Positions 7,423 to 15,870 of a stretch of 64,000 nucleotides of DNA are shown piece after piece (position 1 is the stretch's first letter; the number at the start of each line of letters is the position of its first letter). The stretch is from contig JAFTZQ010000005.1 in NCBI GenBank assembly GCA_017464475.1, positions 124,001 to 188,000 on the forward strand. The letters are read 5' to 3'. The notes below the pieces were generated by a model, which was not told where the DNA came from, searched no databases, and saw nothing but the letters and a program-made list of their open reading frames with translations. The position numbers and the translations under genes are program-made. The stretch comes from Paludibacteraceae bacterium (GTDB lineage: Bacteria > Bacteroidota > Bacteroidia > Bacteroidales > Paludibacteraceae).

Positions 7423-7456
7423 CACACTTAAATGTTCTTATGAAAGGAGCCCGACT

Positions 7457-8365
7457 ATGCCGAAAGTAAGTGTCATAATGCCTAACTATAACCATGCGCC
7501 GTATCTGAAGGAGCGTATGGAGAGTATTCTTGCGCAGGACTACCCGGATTTTGAAGTGATCCTGCTGGATGATGCTTCTACGGACGAGAGCGCGGCTGTG
7601 TTGCGGACGTACGAGAGCGATCCGAGGATCAAGAAGTTCATCGTTAACGACTCCAACTCCGGCAATACGTTCCTCCAATGGGAGCGTGGGTTGAAGGAGG
7701 CTACGGGTGAGTATGTTTGGATCGCGGAGAGCGACGACGTAGCCGAGCCGACTCTGTTGAGCCGTTTGGTAAATGCCATGGAGCTGGAGAATGCCGTACT
7801 CGCTTTCTGCCACAGCCGGTGGATCGACAGCGAAGGCAAAACGATCTCCCGCAAACGCGACCCGATATGGAAACGTACGTGGGCTATGGAGGGCGATAGG
7901 TTCGTGCGGGGGTACCTCTTGGGTTACACGCATATATGCAACGCTTCCGCCGTCGTCTTCCGTCGCACAGCGGCAGAGAAGGTAGATATGTCCGAAGTGG
8001 CACAATTCACTGCCTCCGGGGATCGCCTTTTCTGGATCCGTATGGCTTTACAGGGACGTGTGGCATACTGCCCACAGACGTTCAATAACTTCCGGCAACA
8101 TACCCATAAAGTGTCTGGCGGAGCGGAGTACCAAGGTCTGAATATCGTGCAGGACCATGAGATATACCGTCTGGTAGCTCCGCAACTGTCTTTGACAGCC
8201 CATGAGCGGAATGTGATCTGCGGTTACCATTGGAAAGCCATGCACCGGGCTACCGTTTCGCCCGAAGGGCAATTGAATGCTCTCGCGGCTTGGCATGAAG
8301 AACCCGAATTCGGACGGATGGCATTCTTGTTTTACCTGCTCCATAGAGCTAAAGAGAAATGCTGA
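7457..8365 (+). CDS. family 2 glycosyltransferase
   Basis: The start at 7457 is chosen because it follows the promoter with a short leader; upstream in-frame codons lie in or before the promoter. The 302-aa protein has a GT-A fold: VSVIMPNYNHAPYLKERM at the N-terminus, LLDDASTDESA around residue 34, and ESDDVAEP (DxD-type metal/nucleotide site) near residue 93. It transfers a sugar from a nucleotide donor to a growing glycan on the cytoplasmic side. It overlaps the polymerase gene by 7 nt, so it is the first gene of the cluster operon. Donor and acceptor unknown. Confidence 0.9.
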   Translation: MPKVSVIMPNYNHAPYLKERMESILAQDYPDFEVILLDDASTDESAAVLRTYESDPRIKKFIVNDSNSGNTFLQWERGLKEATGEYVWIAESDDVAEPTLLSRLVNAMELENAVLAFCHSRWIDSEGKTISRKRDPIWKRTWAMEGDRFVRGYLLGYTHICNASAVVFRRTAAEKVDMSEVAQFTASGDRLFWIRMALQGRVAYCPQTFNNFRQHTHKVSGGAEYQGLNIVQDHEIYRLVAPQLSLTAHERNVICGYHWKAMHRATVSPEGQLNALAAWHEEPEFGRMAFLFYLLHRAKEKC

Positions 8366-9759
8366 CGTACCTGCTCAATATTGCCTTTGCCATCGCCGCT
8401 ACGGTGCTCTATATCCAAGCGCCGTGGACCTACAGTTACGACTACAGCGTGACGCTCATGGCGTGCTTTATTGCGCAGAATGTGCTCTTCTTTGCCACCA
8501 ACAGACGCAAGAACTGGCTGGGATTTGAGTTCTTCTTTGCGCTCTCTTTTTTCCTCGTCAACTTTGTTTATCCGGTCTTCTATGCGCCCGATCCGGACCG
8601 CATCTACTGGTCGTTCTTCTCGTTCCCGTTCAATGATAATTACGTCACGCGGGCGACCGCGCTCGCTTATTTCGGCTATGCGTGGTATATGCTGGGCGCG
8701 ACGCGGATTCTGCAACTGAACCGCGAAGAGCCGGACCAACCGACGTTCACCATCTCCATGAGGCAGTATATATGGTTCTTCGGTATTACAATCGTCGCTT
8801 GGGTGCTCTTTGTCGCTACCGGCGGTCTGGCTGCGCTCCAGAGCGTTTATGCCGACGGAGCGAACCTCCGCGATGTGGGGATTTACAGTTATTTCAATAA
8901 TATCTTCACTATCGGCTGCTATTTCATGGCGATCTTCATCTTCCGCCTGCCGAAACAGAAATGGTGGTTCTATATGGCGGTAATAGCTATGTTCATGTTG
9001 TTGCTCCTCTCTACCGGCAGCCGTCAGTTGGCAGTCAGCCTGGCGCTGATTCTGATAGTCAGCTTCAGTATGTATGTCTATCACCTCAAATGGTGGCACG
9101 TGCTGACGCTGGTAGCCGGTGGTTCGGTGGCGCTCTTCCTTGTCATGACGCTTCGTACCGAAGGATTAGACCCCGCCGCATGGCAAGCCAAACTGGCGCA
9201 TACCAAGTTGGAGGAGTTCTGGGATATATACGAAGATCTGATCATTAATGATGTCAATCTCTTCTCCCTCTTCGGCTGGGCGCAACGGAATGAGCTGACT
9301 TGGTTTCAAGGTATGACCCTGGATATCGCTTCGCCGATACCCGGTTTGGGAGGATATATAGTAGCCCATTCCGATGTGCCGGCGCAGATGTTGCATGGCG
9401 GTGACCTGCCGTCGTACCTGATGTTGGGTCCGGACGCAGAATGGGGAACAGGAACGAACATGATCGGCGAAGCGTACCGTTCGTTCGGAGCCATAGGCAC
9501 AGCGGTTGCTATGTTCCTGATCGGACTATGGGTAAAGGAGAGTTTCTACCGCGCCAAGAGCAGCGTCTATTGGTATCTGATGTCGTTCCTCTTGGTAGGT
9601 CACGCCCTCATCTATCCGCGTGCTCCGCTGCTCTTTGACCCGCGGCTCGTGACGTGGAGTCTGCTGCTTCTGCTCTTCGTAATGACTATCACCACCCATC
9701 AGACCCAAATAGTCCATTGGCTCGGTTCCATCGGCAAAAAGAAGGAGGTGCAGCCATGA
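8359..9759 (+). CDS. Wzy-like oligosaccharide repeat-unit polymerase
   Basis: The 466-aa protein has about twelve hydrophobic segments and little soluble sequence. Motifs typical of Wzy/O-antigen polymerases are visible: STGSRQLAVSLALIL in a membrane helix (near residue 215) and MIGEAYRSFGAIGTA near residue 370, after a large periplasmic loop. It would polymerise lipid-linked repeat units at the outer face of the inner membrane. It overlaps the upstream glycosyltransferase by 7 nt and the downstream one by an ATGA stop-start. No flippase (Wzx) is in the window. An O-antigen ligase is the alternative, but the position inside a glycosyltransferase operon favours a polymerase. Confidence 0.75.
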   Translation: MLTYLLNIAFAIAATVLYIQAPWTYSYDYSVTLMACFIAQNVLFFATNRRKNWLGFEFFFALSFFLVNFVYPVFYAPDPDRIYWSFFSFPFNDNYVTRATALAYFGYAWYMLGATRILQLNREEPDQPTFTISMRQYIWFFGITIVAWVLFVATGGLAALQSVYADGANLRDVGIYSYFNNIFTIGCYFMAIFIFRLPKQKWWFYMAVIAMFMLLLLSTGSRQLAVSLALILIVSFSMYVYHLKWWHVLTLVAGGSVALFLVMTLRTEGLDPAAWQAKLAHTKLEEFWDIYEDLIINDVNLFSLFGWAQRNELTWFQGMTLDIASPIPGLGGYIVAHSDVPAQMLHGGDLPSYLMLGPDAEWGTGTNMIGEAYRSFGAIGTAVAMFLIGLWVKESFYRAKSSVYWYLMSFLLVGHALIYPRAPLLFDPRLVTWSLLLLLFVMTITTHQTQIVHWLGSIGKKKEVQP

Positions 9760-10901
9760 GAATACTCTATTGCATCCCGCATCTGTATAACTCCGGCGGC
9801 ATGGAGCGCGTACTGACCCAGAAAGTGAACTGGCTGGCTGCACACACGTCCCATGAAATCACCATTCTGACCACAGAGCCGGCGCCCGAAGGGGAAAAGA
9901 AGATATGGTTTCCGCTGGACGAGCGGGTGAAGGCGATAATTCTTCCGGTGAATTTTAATGCCGACTATAACAAACCGCTGCCGGCTAAATGGTGGAGTCA
10001 CATGGATCGTATGTGGCTATACAAAGCATGCCTTGCCGACTACATACGTGCGCATAAGATAGAACTCTGTATCTCGCTGGGAGGCAAAGAGATAGCTTTT
10101 CTGCACAAACTGCCTTGCCGCACGATAGCCGAGATGCACTTTGCCATGGACCAGCGGCGGCAGCTGATAGAGGCGAACCATAAAAGTCTCTTCTGGTCGT
10201 TACTGGGACGTATCCGTACGCGGCAGTTAGTGCGGGCAGTAAAGCCGTTGGAGCGGCTGGTGGTACTGACCGAAGCAGACAAAGAAGCCTGGGAGAAAGC
10301 CGGTTGCCGAAACGTAACGGTGATCCCTAATCCGTGCGCTTTGGATGGAATGAAGATTACTCAATTACCGCGTCATAAGACCGTGCTGGCGGTTGGACGG
10401 CTGCACGAGCAGAAAGGGTTTGACCTGCTGTTAGAAGCATGGCAGCCGATAGAGAAACACTATCCCGAATACACGCTCCGCATCGTGGGCGAAGGACCCA
10501 AGCGCGCAGAATTAGAAGCGCAGATAGAGAACCTGCATTTGCAGCATGTGACGCTCGCCGGAAGGGCAGCAGACATGGCGAAAGAGTACGCAGCCGCTTC
10601 GCTCTTCGTCCTCTCCTCGCGCTACGAAGGACTGCCCTTAGCCCTCATAGAAGCCATGTGGAGCGGCACTCCTTGCGTTGCTTTCGACTGCCCGCAAGGA
10701 CCGGCTGAACTATTAGCAGACGGCAGAGGATGGCTGGTGGAGAACGGCAATGTGGAAAAATTGACACAGCAAATAATTGACACCCTTGCCCATCCGGACG
10801 AAGCGGCGGCGCGTGCCACCAAAGCGCAGGCTTTTGCGCAAGCGACATACAGCGAAGCAGCAATCATGCCACAATGGGAGAAAGTAATGAATAATGAATA
10901 A
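9756..10901 (+). CDS. family 4 glycosyltransferase
   Basis: The ATG at 9756 overlaps the previous stop (ATGA) and is preceded by AGGAGGTG at 9744-9751, a rare clear Shine-Dalgarno in this window. The 381-aa protein has a GT-B fold: PHLYNSGGMERVLTQKVNW (acceptor side, residues 8-26), LAVGRLHEQKGFDLLLEAW near 210, and SSRYEGLPLALIEAMWSG near 290, with the EX7E-type glutamates that hold the nucleotide sugar. It belongs to the same operon as the polymerase. It probably adds a sugar with retention of configuration; the exact sugar is not readable. Confidence 0.92.
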   Translation: MRILYCIPHLYNSGGMERVLTQKVNWLAAHTSHEITILTTEPAPEGEKKIWFPLDERVKAIILPVNFNADYNKPLPAKWWSHMDRMWLYKACLADYIRAHKIELCISLGGKEIAFLHKLPCRTIAEMHFAMDQRRQLIEANHKSLFWSLLGRIRTRQLVRAVKPLERLVVLTEADKEAWEKAGCRNVTVIPNPCALDGMKITQLPRHKTVLAVGRLHEQKGFDLLLEAWQPIEKHYPEYTLRIVGEGPKRAELEAQIENLHLQHVTLAGRAADMAKEYAAASLFVLSSRYEGLPLALIEAMWSGTPCVAFDCPQGPAELLADGRGWLVENGNVEKLTQQIIDTLAHPDEAAARATKAQAFAQATYSEAAIMPQWEKVMNNE

Positions 10902-10907
10902 AGAATA

Positions 10908-11849
10908 ATGAATATTGTTCTTGACAATATTATATTTATGCTCCAACGAAATGGAGGAATCTCTACTGTTTGGAGTGAACACTTGCGCCGAGCTCGCGCT
11001 GACGTCGCGCTGCGCTTGACGGAGTTGGACTACAAGGAGCAAATGGTTCCCCGATTCATGGAGCGGTACCGCGTTCCTGCTTACAAGGCAGAGGCACCCG
11101 CTATCTTTCATTCCTCTTATTTCCGTGTCCTGCCGCAAGAGGGGGTGCATAATGTCACGACCGTGCATGACTTGACGTACCATTTCTATCGCAAAGGGTT
11201 GCCGAAAGCGGTTCATTGCTGGGAAGAGGAGCGCGCCTTGCGGCATAGCGAGGCGGTTATATGTATCAGCGAGAACACCAAGCGCGATCTGCTGCGTTTC
11301 TATCCGTGGGTGAAAGAGGAACAGATACGGGTTGTTTACAATGGTGTGAGCGATGAGTTTTTCCCGATTCCATCGGTAGAAAAGAAGGGCTATCTGCTCT
11401 ATGTGGGAAACACGCAAGTGGACTACAAACGCTACAACGTGGCGCAAGAAGTGGCGCGCTTGACGGGGCTGGAGTTAGTCACGGCTTCACGTGTCACGCG
11501 TGCTGAACTGAATCAACTCTATAACGAAGCACTCTGTCTGCTCTATCCCTCTGACTACGAAGGTTTTGGTCTGCCGGTCGTGGAGGCACAAAAAGCAGGG
11601 TGTCCTGTTATTGCGCAAAACGCTTCGTCGATCCCCGAAGTGATCGGAGAGCAAGGACTGGTGGTGAAGCACGACACACCGGCGCGTATGGCGGCTGAAA
11701 TGGCGGATATAGTGAAGCAGCTGCAGTCGCGCTCTGCACAGGCTATTATAGAGGCAGGGTTTAGGAACGCGCGCCGGTTCTCCTGGGATACCAATTATGA
11801 ACAAGTCAAACAAGTATATGAAAATCTCTATTATTACCATCACCTATAA
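10908..11849 (+). CDS. family 4 (group 1) glycosyltransferase
   Basis: The 313-aa GT-B protein is shorter than usual in its N-terminal domain. RNGGISTVWSEHLRR lies near residue 14. HDLTYHFYRKGLPKA lies near residue 86, and a serine/glutamate stretch (VICISENTKRDLL) around 120. LLYPSDYEGFGLPVVEAQKAG near residue 205 carries the nucleotide-sugar glutamates. It follows the previous gene by 6 nt and its last 32 nt overlap the next gene. The tight packing argues for coupled expression within one glycan cluster. Confidence 0.9.
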   Translation: MNIVLDNIIFMLQRNGGISTVWSEHLRRARADVALRLTELDYKEQMVPRFMERYRVPAYKAEAPAIFHSSYFRVLPQEGVHNVTTVHDLTYHFYRKGLPKAVHCWEEERALRHSEAVICISENTKRDLLRFYPWVKEEQIRVVYNGVSDEFFPIPSVEKKGYLLYVGNTQVDYKRYNVAQEVARLTGLELVTASRVTRAELNQLYNEALCLLYPSDYEGFGLPVVEAQKAGCPVIAQNASSIPEVIGEQGLVVKHDTPARMAAEMADIVKQLQSRSAQAIIEAGFRNARRFSWDTNYEQVKQVYENLYYYHHL

Positions 11850-12600
11850 TTCGGCGAAGACGCTTCCGCGGGCATTGGAGAGTGTGCGGAGCCAGACGTA
11901 TGGCGACATCGAGCATATCATCGTCGATGGCGCTTCCACCGACGGCACGGTGGAACTCATCAAAGCCTATGCTCAATCTTCAAATCTTCAAATTCTCAAA
12001 TCTTCAAATTCCAACTCACCAAAGGTGCGTTGGGTCTCGGAGCCGGACGGAGGTATTTACGATGCGTTAAACAAAGGCATCCGGATGGCGACGGGTGATG
12101 TGATTGGATTTCTGCACTCCGACGATGTGCTCTATTCTCCCGATTCCATCGGACAAATCGCAGCGGCTTTTGAGTCCTCCAAGGCGGATGTGGTATATGG
12201 CGATTTGCAGTACTGCAACGGAGACAAAGTGACACGCCGCTGGCGGAGCAATGCGTTCAAACCATCGAGTCTGAAGTTCGGCTGGATGCCGCCGCACCCC
12301 ACGCTCTATGTGCGTCGCGAAGTCTATGAGCAGGTGGGCGAATACGATTCGTGGTTCCGTATCTCGGCGGACTATGACATGATTTTAAGGATCTTTACCG
12401 CCGGGTATAAGACCCATTATATTCCGCAGGTGCTGGTGTCGATGGAGACAGGCGGAGCCAGCAACCGCGATGCCAAAGCGCGCCTGAGCAAGACGCAAGA
12501 GGACTATTTTGTGCTGAAGAAAAATCATGTCGGTGCCGGTCTCCTCACTGTTGCCTGCAAGCAGTTGCGCAAAATCCGCCAATTCCTGAGGAAATCATAA
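11818..12600 (+). CDS. family 2 glycosyltransferase (WcaA-type)
   Basis: The start at 11818 gives MKISIITITYNSAKTLPRAL, a canonical GT2 opening, although it lies within the previous gene. The 260-aa protein has IIVDGASTDGTVELI near residue 34 and HSDDVLYSP near 98 (DxD-like). Residues ~55-67 (SNLQILKSSNSNS) are encoded by AT-rich repeated words (TCTTCAAAT repeats at 11973-12010). The same words occur in spacers, so a repeat has expanded or inserted in frame between two conserved blocks. Probable role: adding a sugar to the surface polysaccharide. Confidence 0.88.
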   Translation: MKISIITITYNSAKTLPRALESVRSQTYGDIEHIIVDGASTDGTVELIKAYAQSSNLQILKSSNSNSPKVRWVSEPDGGIYDALNKGIRMATGDVIGFLHSDDVLYSPDSIGQIAAAFESSKADVVYGDLQYCNGDKVTRRWRSNAFKPSSLKFGWMPPHPTLYVRREVYEQVGEYDSWFRISADYDMILRIFTAGYKTHYIPQVLVSMETGGASNRDAKARLSKTQEDYFVLKKNHVGAGLLTVACKQLRKIRQFLRKS

Positions 12601-12657
12601 TTCTCAATTCTTAGCCCCCAAGGGGCACGATTATTTCTCAATTCTCAACTCTCAATT
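12601..12657. repeat. short-word spacer repeat
   Basis: The 57-nt spacer consists of TCTCAATTCTCAA-type words around a small GCCCCC-AA-GGGGC palindrome at 12613-12625. It ends directly at the next ATG. There is no promoter. Confidence 0.6.
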
Positions 12658-13494
12658 ATGCTCAATATTTCTATCGTTTTATATCGTCCGGCTTGGGAAG
12701 AGGAGGTGCTGCCTCTTGTGAAGGAGTTGCTGCGGGTGAAGAACCTGAGGAAGATCTACCTGCTGGACAATACCGAGCCGGAGTACCGGAAGTCGGAGAC
12801 CGCCCAGCAGAAAGAGACACTCGCCAGACAGTTCGGCACCGACAAGTTGCGGTATATGGCGATGGGTGAGAACATGGGCTATGGACGCGCGCACAATGTG
12901 GCGCTGCGCGAGAGCGCGTACTACAAGACGGAGTTGCATCTGGTGATGAACAGCGACATCCGCGTGAAGGCGGAGGATATTGATGCCATGCACGACTGGA
13001 TGTTGGCGCACCCGCAGGTGGGACAGTTGATGCCGAAAGTGCTTAGTCCGGATGGCACGCAGCAGTATCTTGCCAAACGTCTTCCTTCGCCCATGGATGT
13101 GTTTGGTCGCCGTTTTCTGCCGGCATGGATGATAGCGAAGCGCAATAAGCGGTATGAGTTACGGGATCTGGATCTGGAACGTCCGGTGAATGCGCCGTAT
13201 TTGAGCGGTTGTTTTATGTTGCTGCGGACCAAGGCGGCAGTAGAAGCAGGGCTGTTTGACGAACGCTATTTCATGTATCCGGAGGATATAGATTTGACAC
13301 GCACGATCCATCGCCATTACCTCACGCTCTATTATCCCGCATGGACGATCGTCCACGCGCACGCGCGCTCTTCCTATAAAAATAAACACATGCTCCGGAT
13401 TCATATCCGAAACATGTGCCGCTATTTCAATAAATGGGGCTGGCTCTTTGATAAAGAGCGAAGGCTCTTTAATCAATTATCAATTCACAATTAA
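12658..13494 (+). CDS. family 2 glycosyltransferase (rhamnosyltransferase-like)
   Basis: The 278-aa protein begins LNISIVLYRPAWEEEV, continues with LLDNTEPEY and MGENMGYGRAHNVAL (residues ~62-76), VMNSDIRV near residue 97, and LSGCFMLLRTKAAVEAGLFD near 183, then YMYPEDIDLTRTI-type acid residues. This matches the rhamnosyl/galactofuranosyl GT2 subgroup. It is the last gene of the polysaccharide cluster. The final residues (RLFNQLSIHN) are encoded by repeat words and run into a 96-bp repeat at 13495, so the natural C-terminus may have been altered. Confidence 0.88.
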   Translation: MLNISIVLYRPAWEEEVLPLVKELLRVKNLRKIYLLDNTEPEYRKSETAQQKETLARQFGTDKLRYMAMGENMGYGRAHNVALRESAYYKTELHLVMNSDIRVKAEDIDAMHDWMLAHPQVGQLMPKVLSPDGTQQYLAKRLPSPMDVFGRRFLPAWMIAKRNKRYELRDLDLERPVNAPYLSGCFMLLRTKAAVEAGLFDERYFMYPEDIDLTRTIHRHYLTLYYPAWTIVHAHARSSYKNKHMLRIHIRNMCRYFNKWGWLFDKERRLFNQLSIHN

Positions 13495-13590
13495 CAATTC
13501 ACAAAGGGCTTACGGAGTTTTGTACAACGTTTTAAGATCCGTACGGACTCTTAAGTTTGCACCAAAGCCACTAGGACGCTTTGTACATTG
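13495..13590. repeat. 96-bp MITE-like repeat, copy 1
   Basis: This has the same 96-bp length as 22548-22643, with about 83 identical positions. The ends are near-perfect inverted repeats (CAATTCACAAAG and CTTTGTACATTG). The centre has the palindrome TCCGTACGGA. It is flanked by TACATTGT and CAATTNACAATT words. It lies between two convergent genes and has no coding capacity. Confidence 0.8.
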
Positions 13591-13598
13591 TACATTGT

Positions 13599-14615
13599 TC
13601 ATTGTACATTGTACATCAGCCGATAGGCAAGGTACCCTGCATAGACGATCAGCAGAATGATGCCGGTGATGCGTCCTATTTTGTGCTCTCTTCTGCTTTT
13701 CAGCGCGAGCCAGATAATCAGACTGCCCAGTGCCGCCATAAAGGCATCAATCTCCAGACCTCTATAAGCCGGCAGCGGGCGTATTAGCGCGCTGGTTCCT
13801 AAGATAAAGAAGATATTGAAGATGTTACTGCCGATGACGTTTCCGATAGCGAGATCGCAGTTTTTCTTGAATGCCGCCATGACCGAAGTAGCCAGTTCCG
13901 GCAGGGAGGTTCCCAGCGCCACAACCGTCAGACCTATTACCGCTTCACTCACGCCAAGCCGTGTAGCTATGTCCACGGCGCTGTCAACGATCAGCTCCCC
14001 TCCGATGACCAGTCCTGCCAGACCTGCAAGGATTAACAGGATTGCTTTGCCGAGCGTTGTTTCCCCTCCTTGAGCGGACGCAGGGCTATGCTCTTCCTCG
14101 ATCGTCTCGCCTTGGTGTGCCCGTGCGTTGCGGAAAGTGGTATAGAGAAAATAGATGAAGAATACTAACAAGGCGGCCCCGCAGTAGCGGTCGATGCAAG
14201 CGGTCGTTCTGCCTAATACATGCGGCAGCGTGGCGGCATAATAGACGCCTACGCAGCCCAAAAATGACATCGGAATGTCGAAATTGCGTGTGCTTCTGCG
14301 AGAAGCAATCGGATAGACCAGAGCCGTCAAACCGAGGATGACAAAGGTGTTGATGATATTCGAACCCAGGATATTAGTGATCGCCAACTCGGTCGTGCCG
14401 TGTCCTACGGACACCATATTGACCACAAACTCCGGCATCGAAGTGCCGAAGGCAACGACGGTCAGCCCGATGACCAAGTCACTCACGCCGGAGCGTTTGG
14501 CGACAGCCGAAGCGCCGTCCACCAGCCAGTCGGCGCCTTTAACTAAGGCGATGAAGCCGACGATGATTAGTATCACCGCCACCCACCAGCCGTAAGATAA
14601 TAAACTCTCTATCAT
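13599..14615 (-). CDS. calcium/sodium antiporter (CaCA family, YrbG-like)
   Basis: The 338-aa inner-membrane protein has two inverted halves, each with the alpha-repeat signature: VVAFGTSMPEFVVNM with GSNIINTF in the first half, and VVALGTSLPELATSV with GSNIFNIF in the second. The acidic residues in the two GTSxPE motifs coordinate Ca2+. A hydrophilic loop (EEEHSPASAQGGE) separates the halves. It exchanges Ca2+ for Na+ or H+ across the inner membrane. It is a single gene on the minus strand; its end lies 9 nt from the 96-bp repeat. Confidence 0.93.
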   Translation of the reverse strand: MIESLLSYGWWVAVILIIVGFIALVKGADWLVDGASAVAKRSGVSDLVIGLTVVAFGTSMPEFVVNMVSVGHGTTELAITNILGSNIINTFVILGLTALVYPIASRRSTRNFDIPMSFLGCVGVYYAATLPHVLGRTTACIDRYCGAALLVFFIYFLYTTFRNARAHQGETIEEEHSPASAQGGETTLGKAILLILAGLAGLVIGGELIVDSAVDIATRLGVSEAVIGLTVVALGTSLPELATSVMAAFKKNCDLAIGNVIGSNIFNIFFILGTSALIRPLPAYRGLEIDAFMAALGSLIIWLALKSRREHKIGRITGIILLIVYAGYLAYRLMYNVQ

Positions 14616-14748
14616 TTGATTATTTGATTATTTGATGATTTGATGATTTGAAGATTAAAGTTACTATTGAAAATGTTTTTTAAGAATTATCGCAACACTA
14701 CTAATGTCAATTTTCAAATTTTCAAATTCTCAAATCTTCAAATCCTTA
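14616..14748. repeat. short-word repeats in the spacer between two minus-strand genes
   Basis: At 14616-14655 there are runs of ATTTGATTATTTGATG words. At 14708-14746 there are TTTTCAAATTCTCAAATC words, which are the reverse-complement type. Between them is plain AT-rich DNA with no TAnnTTTG box. Confidence 0.6.
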
Positions 14749-14751
14749 AAC

Positions 14752-15858
14752 TTATACATTAAACAAAAAATGCATGATGTCGCCGTCTTGGACGAGGTAG
14801 TCTTTGCCTTCGATGCCGAGTTTGCCGGCAGCGCGGCATTGCGCTTCGCCTCCGAGAGCGATGAAATCTTCGTATTTGATCACTTCCGCGCGTATGAACC
14901 CGCGCTCGAAATCGGTGTGAATGACTCCGGCGCACTGCGGTGCTTTCATGCCCTCGCGGAACGTCCATGCGCGCACTTCATCGCTTCCGGCGGTGAGGAA
15001 CGTGCGCAGCTTCAGCAGCGCGTATGCGGCTTTGATGAGCCGGTTCACGCCGGATTCCTGCAGCCCGATCTCTTCGAGGAACATCTGGCGCTCCTCGTAG
15101 CTCTCCAGCTCGGCTATCTCGCTCTCAATCTTCGCGGCAAGGACGAGCACCTGCGCGTCTTCATCTTTGACCGCTTCGCGCACTTGCTCCACGTATGCGT
15201 TGCCGGTGACGGCAGAGCTTTCATCGACGTTGCAGACGTACATAACGGGTTTGTTGGTCAGCAGGAAGAGGTCTTTGGCAGCGGCTTCCTGCTCTTTGTT
15301 CTCCAGCTCCACGGTGCGTGCGTTCTTTCCCTGCGAGAGCGCTTCGCGGTACTTGGCGAGCACCTCTAATTGCAGCTTGGCGAACTTGTCACCTCCGGCT
15401 TTGGCGGCTTTCTCGCATTTCTGAATGCGGCTCTCAACGGTCTCCAGATCCTTCAGCTGGAGCTCGGCGTCAATGATCTCTTTGTCGCGCACAGGGTTGA
15501 CCGATCCGTCCACGTGCACGACGTTCTCGTCGTCGAAGCAGCGCAGCACATGAATGATAGCGTCCGTTTCGCGGATGTTGGCGAGGAACTTGTTTCCCAG
15601 TCCTTCGCCCTTGCTGGCACCTTTGACCAGACCGGCTATATCCACGATCTCGACGGTGGTCGGAATGACGCCGCGCTCGGGGTGGCAGAGCTCACCGAGT
15701 TTGATAAGCCGCTCGTCCGGCACGGTGATCACTCCTACGTTCGGCTCGATCGTGCAGAAAGGAAAATTGGCGCTCTGCGCCTTCGCGTTACTAAGACAGT
15801 TAAAGAGGGTACTCTTGCCGACATTCGGCAGTCCCACTATTCCACATTGCAAACTCAT
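14752..15858 (-). CDS. ychF: redox-regulated ribosome-binding ATPase YchF
   Basis: The 368-aa protein is full length for the family. The G1 loop is [12 protein letters not shown] (residues 8-19), followed by [14 protein letters not shown] (switch region), [18 protein letters not shown] (G3) and VCNVDESS. A coiled-coil arm occupies the middle and a TGS domain the last ~90 residues, ending [18 protein letters not shown]. Obg-family member that binds ATP and associates with ribosomes and stress responses. It is separated by 12 nt from the TPR gene upstream and could be co-transcribed with it. Confidence 0.97.
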   Translation of the reverse strand: MSLQCGIVGLPNVGKSTLFNCLSNAKAQSANFPFCTIEPNVGVITVPDERLIKLGELCHPERGVIPTTVEIVDIAGLVKGASKGEGLGNKFLANIRETDAIIHVLRCFDDENVVHVDGSVNPVRDKEIIDAELQLKDLETVESRIQKCEKAAKAGGDKFAKLQLEVLAKYREALSQGKNARTVELENKEQEAAAKDLFLLTNKPVMYVCNVDESSAVTGNAYVEQVREAVKDEDAQVLVLAAKIESEIAELESYEERQMFLEEIGLQESGVNRLIKAAYALLKLRTFLTAGSDEVRAWTFREGMKAPQCAGVIHTDFERGFIRAEVIKYEDFIALGGEAQCRAAGKLGIEGKDYLVQDGDIMHFLFNV

Positions 15859-15870
15859 AGATTTTATTAT

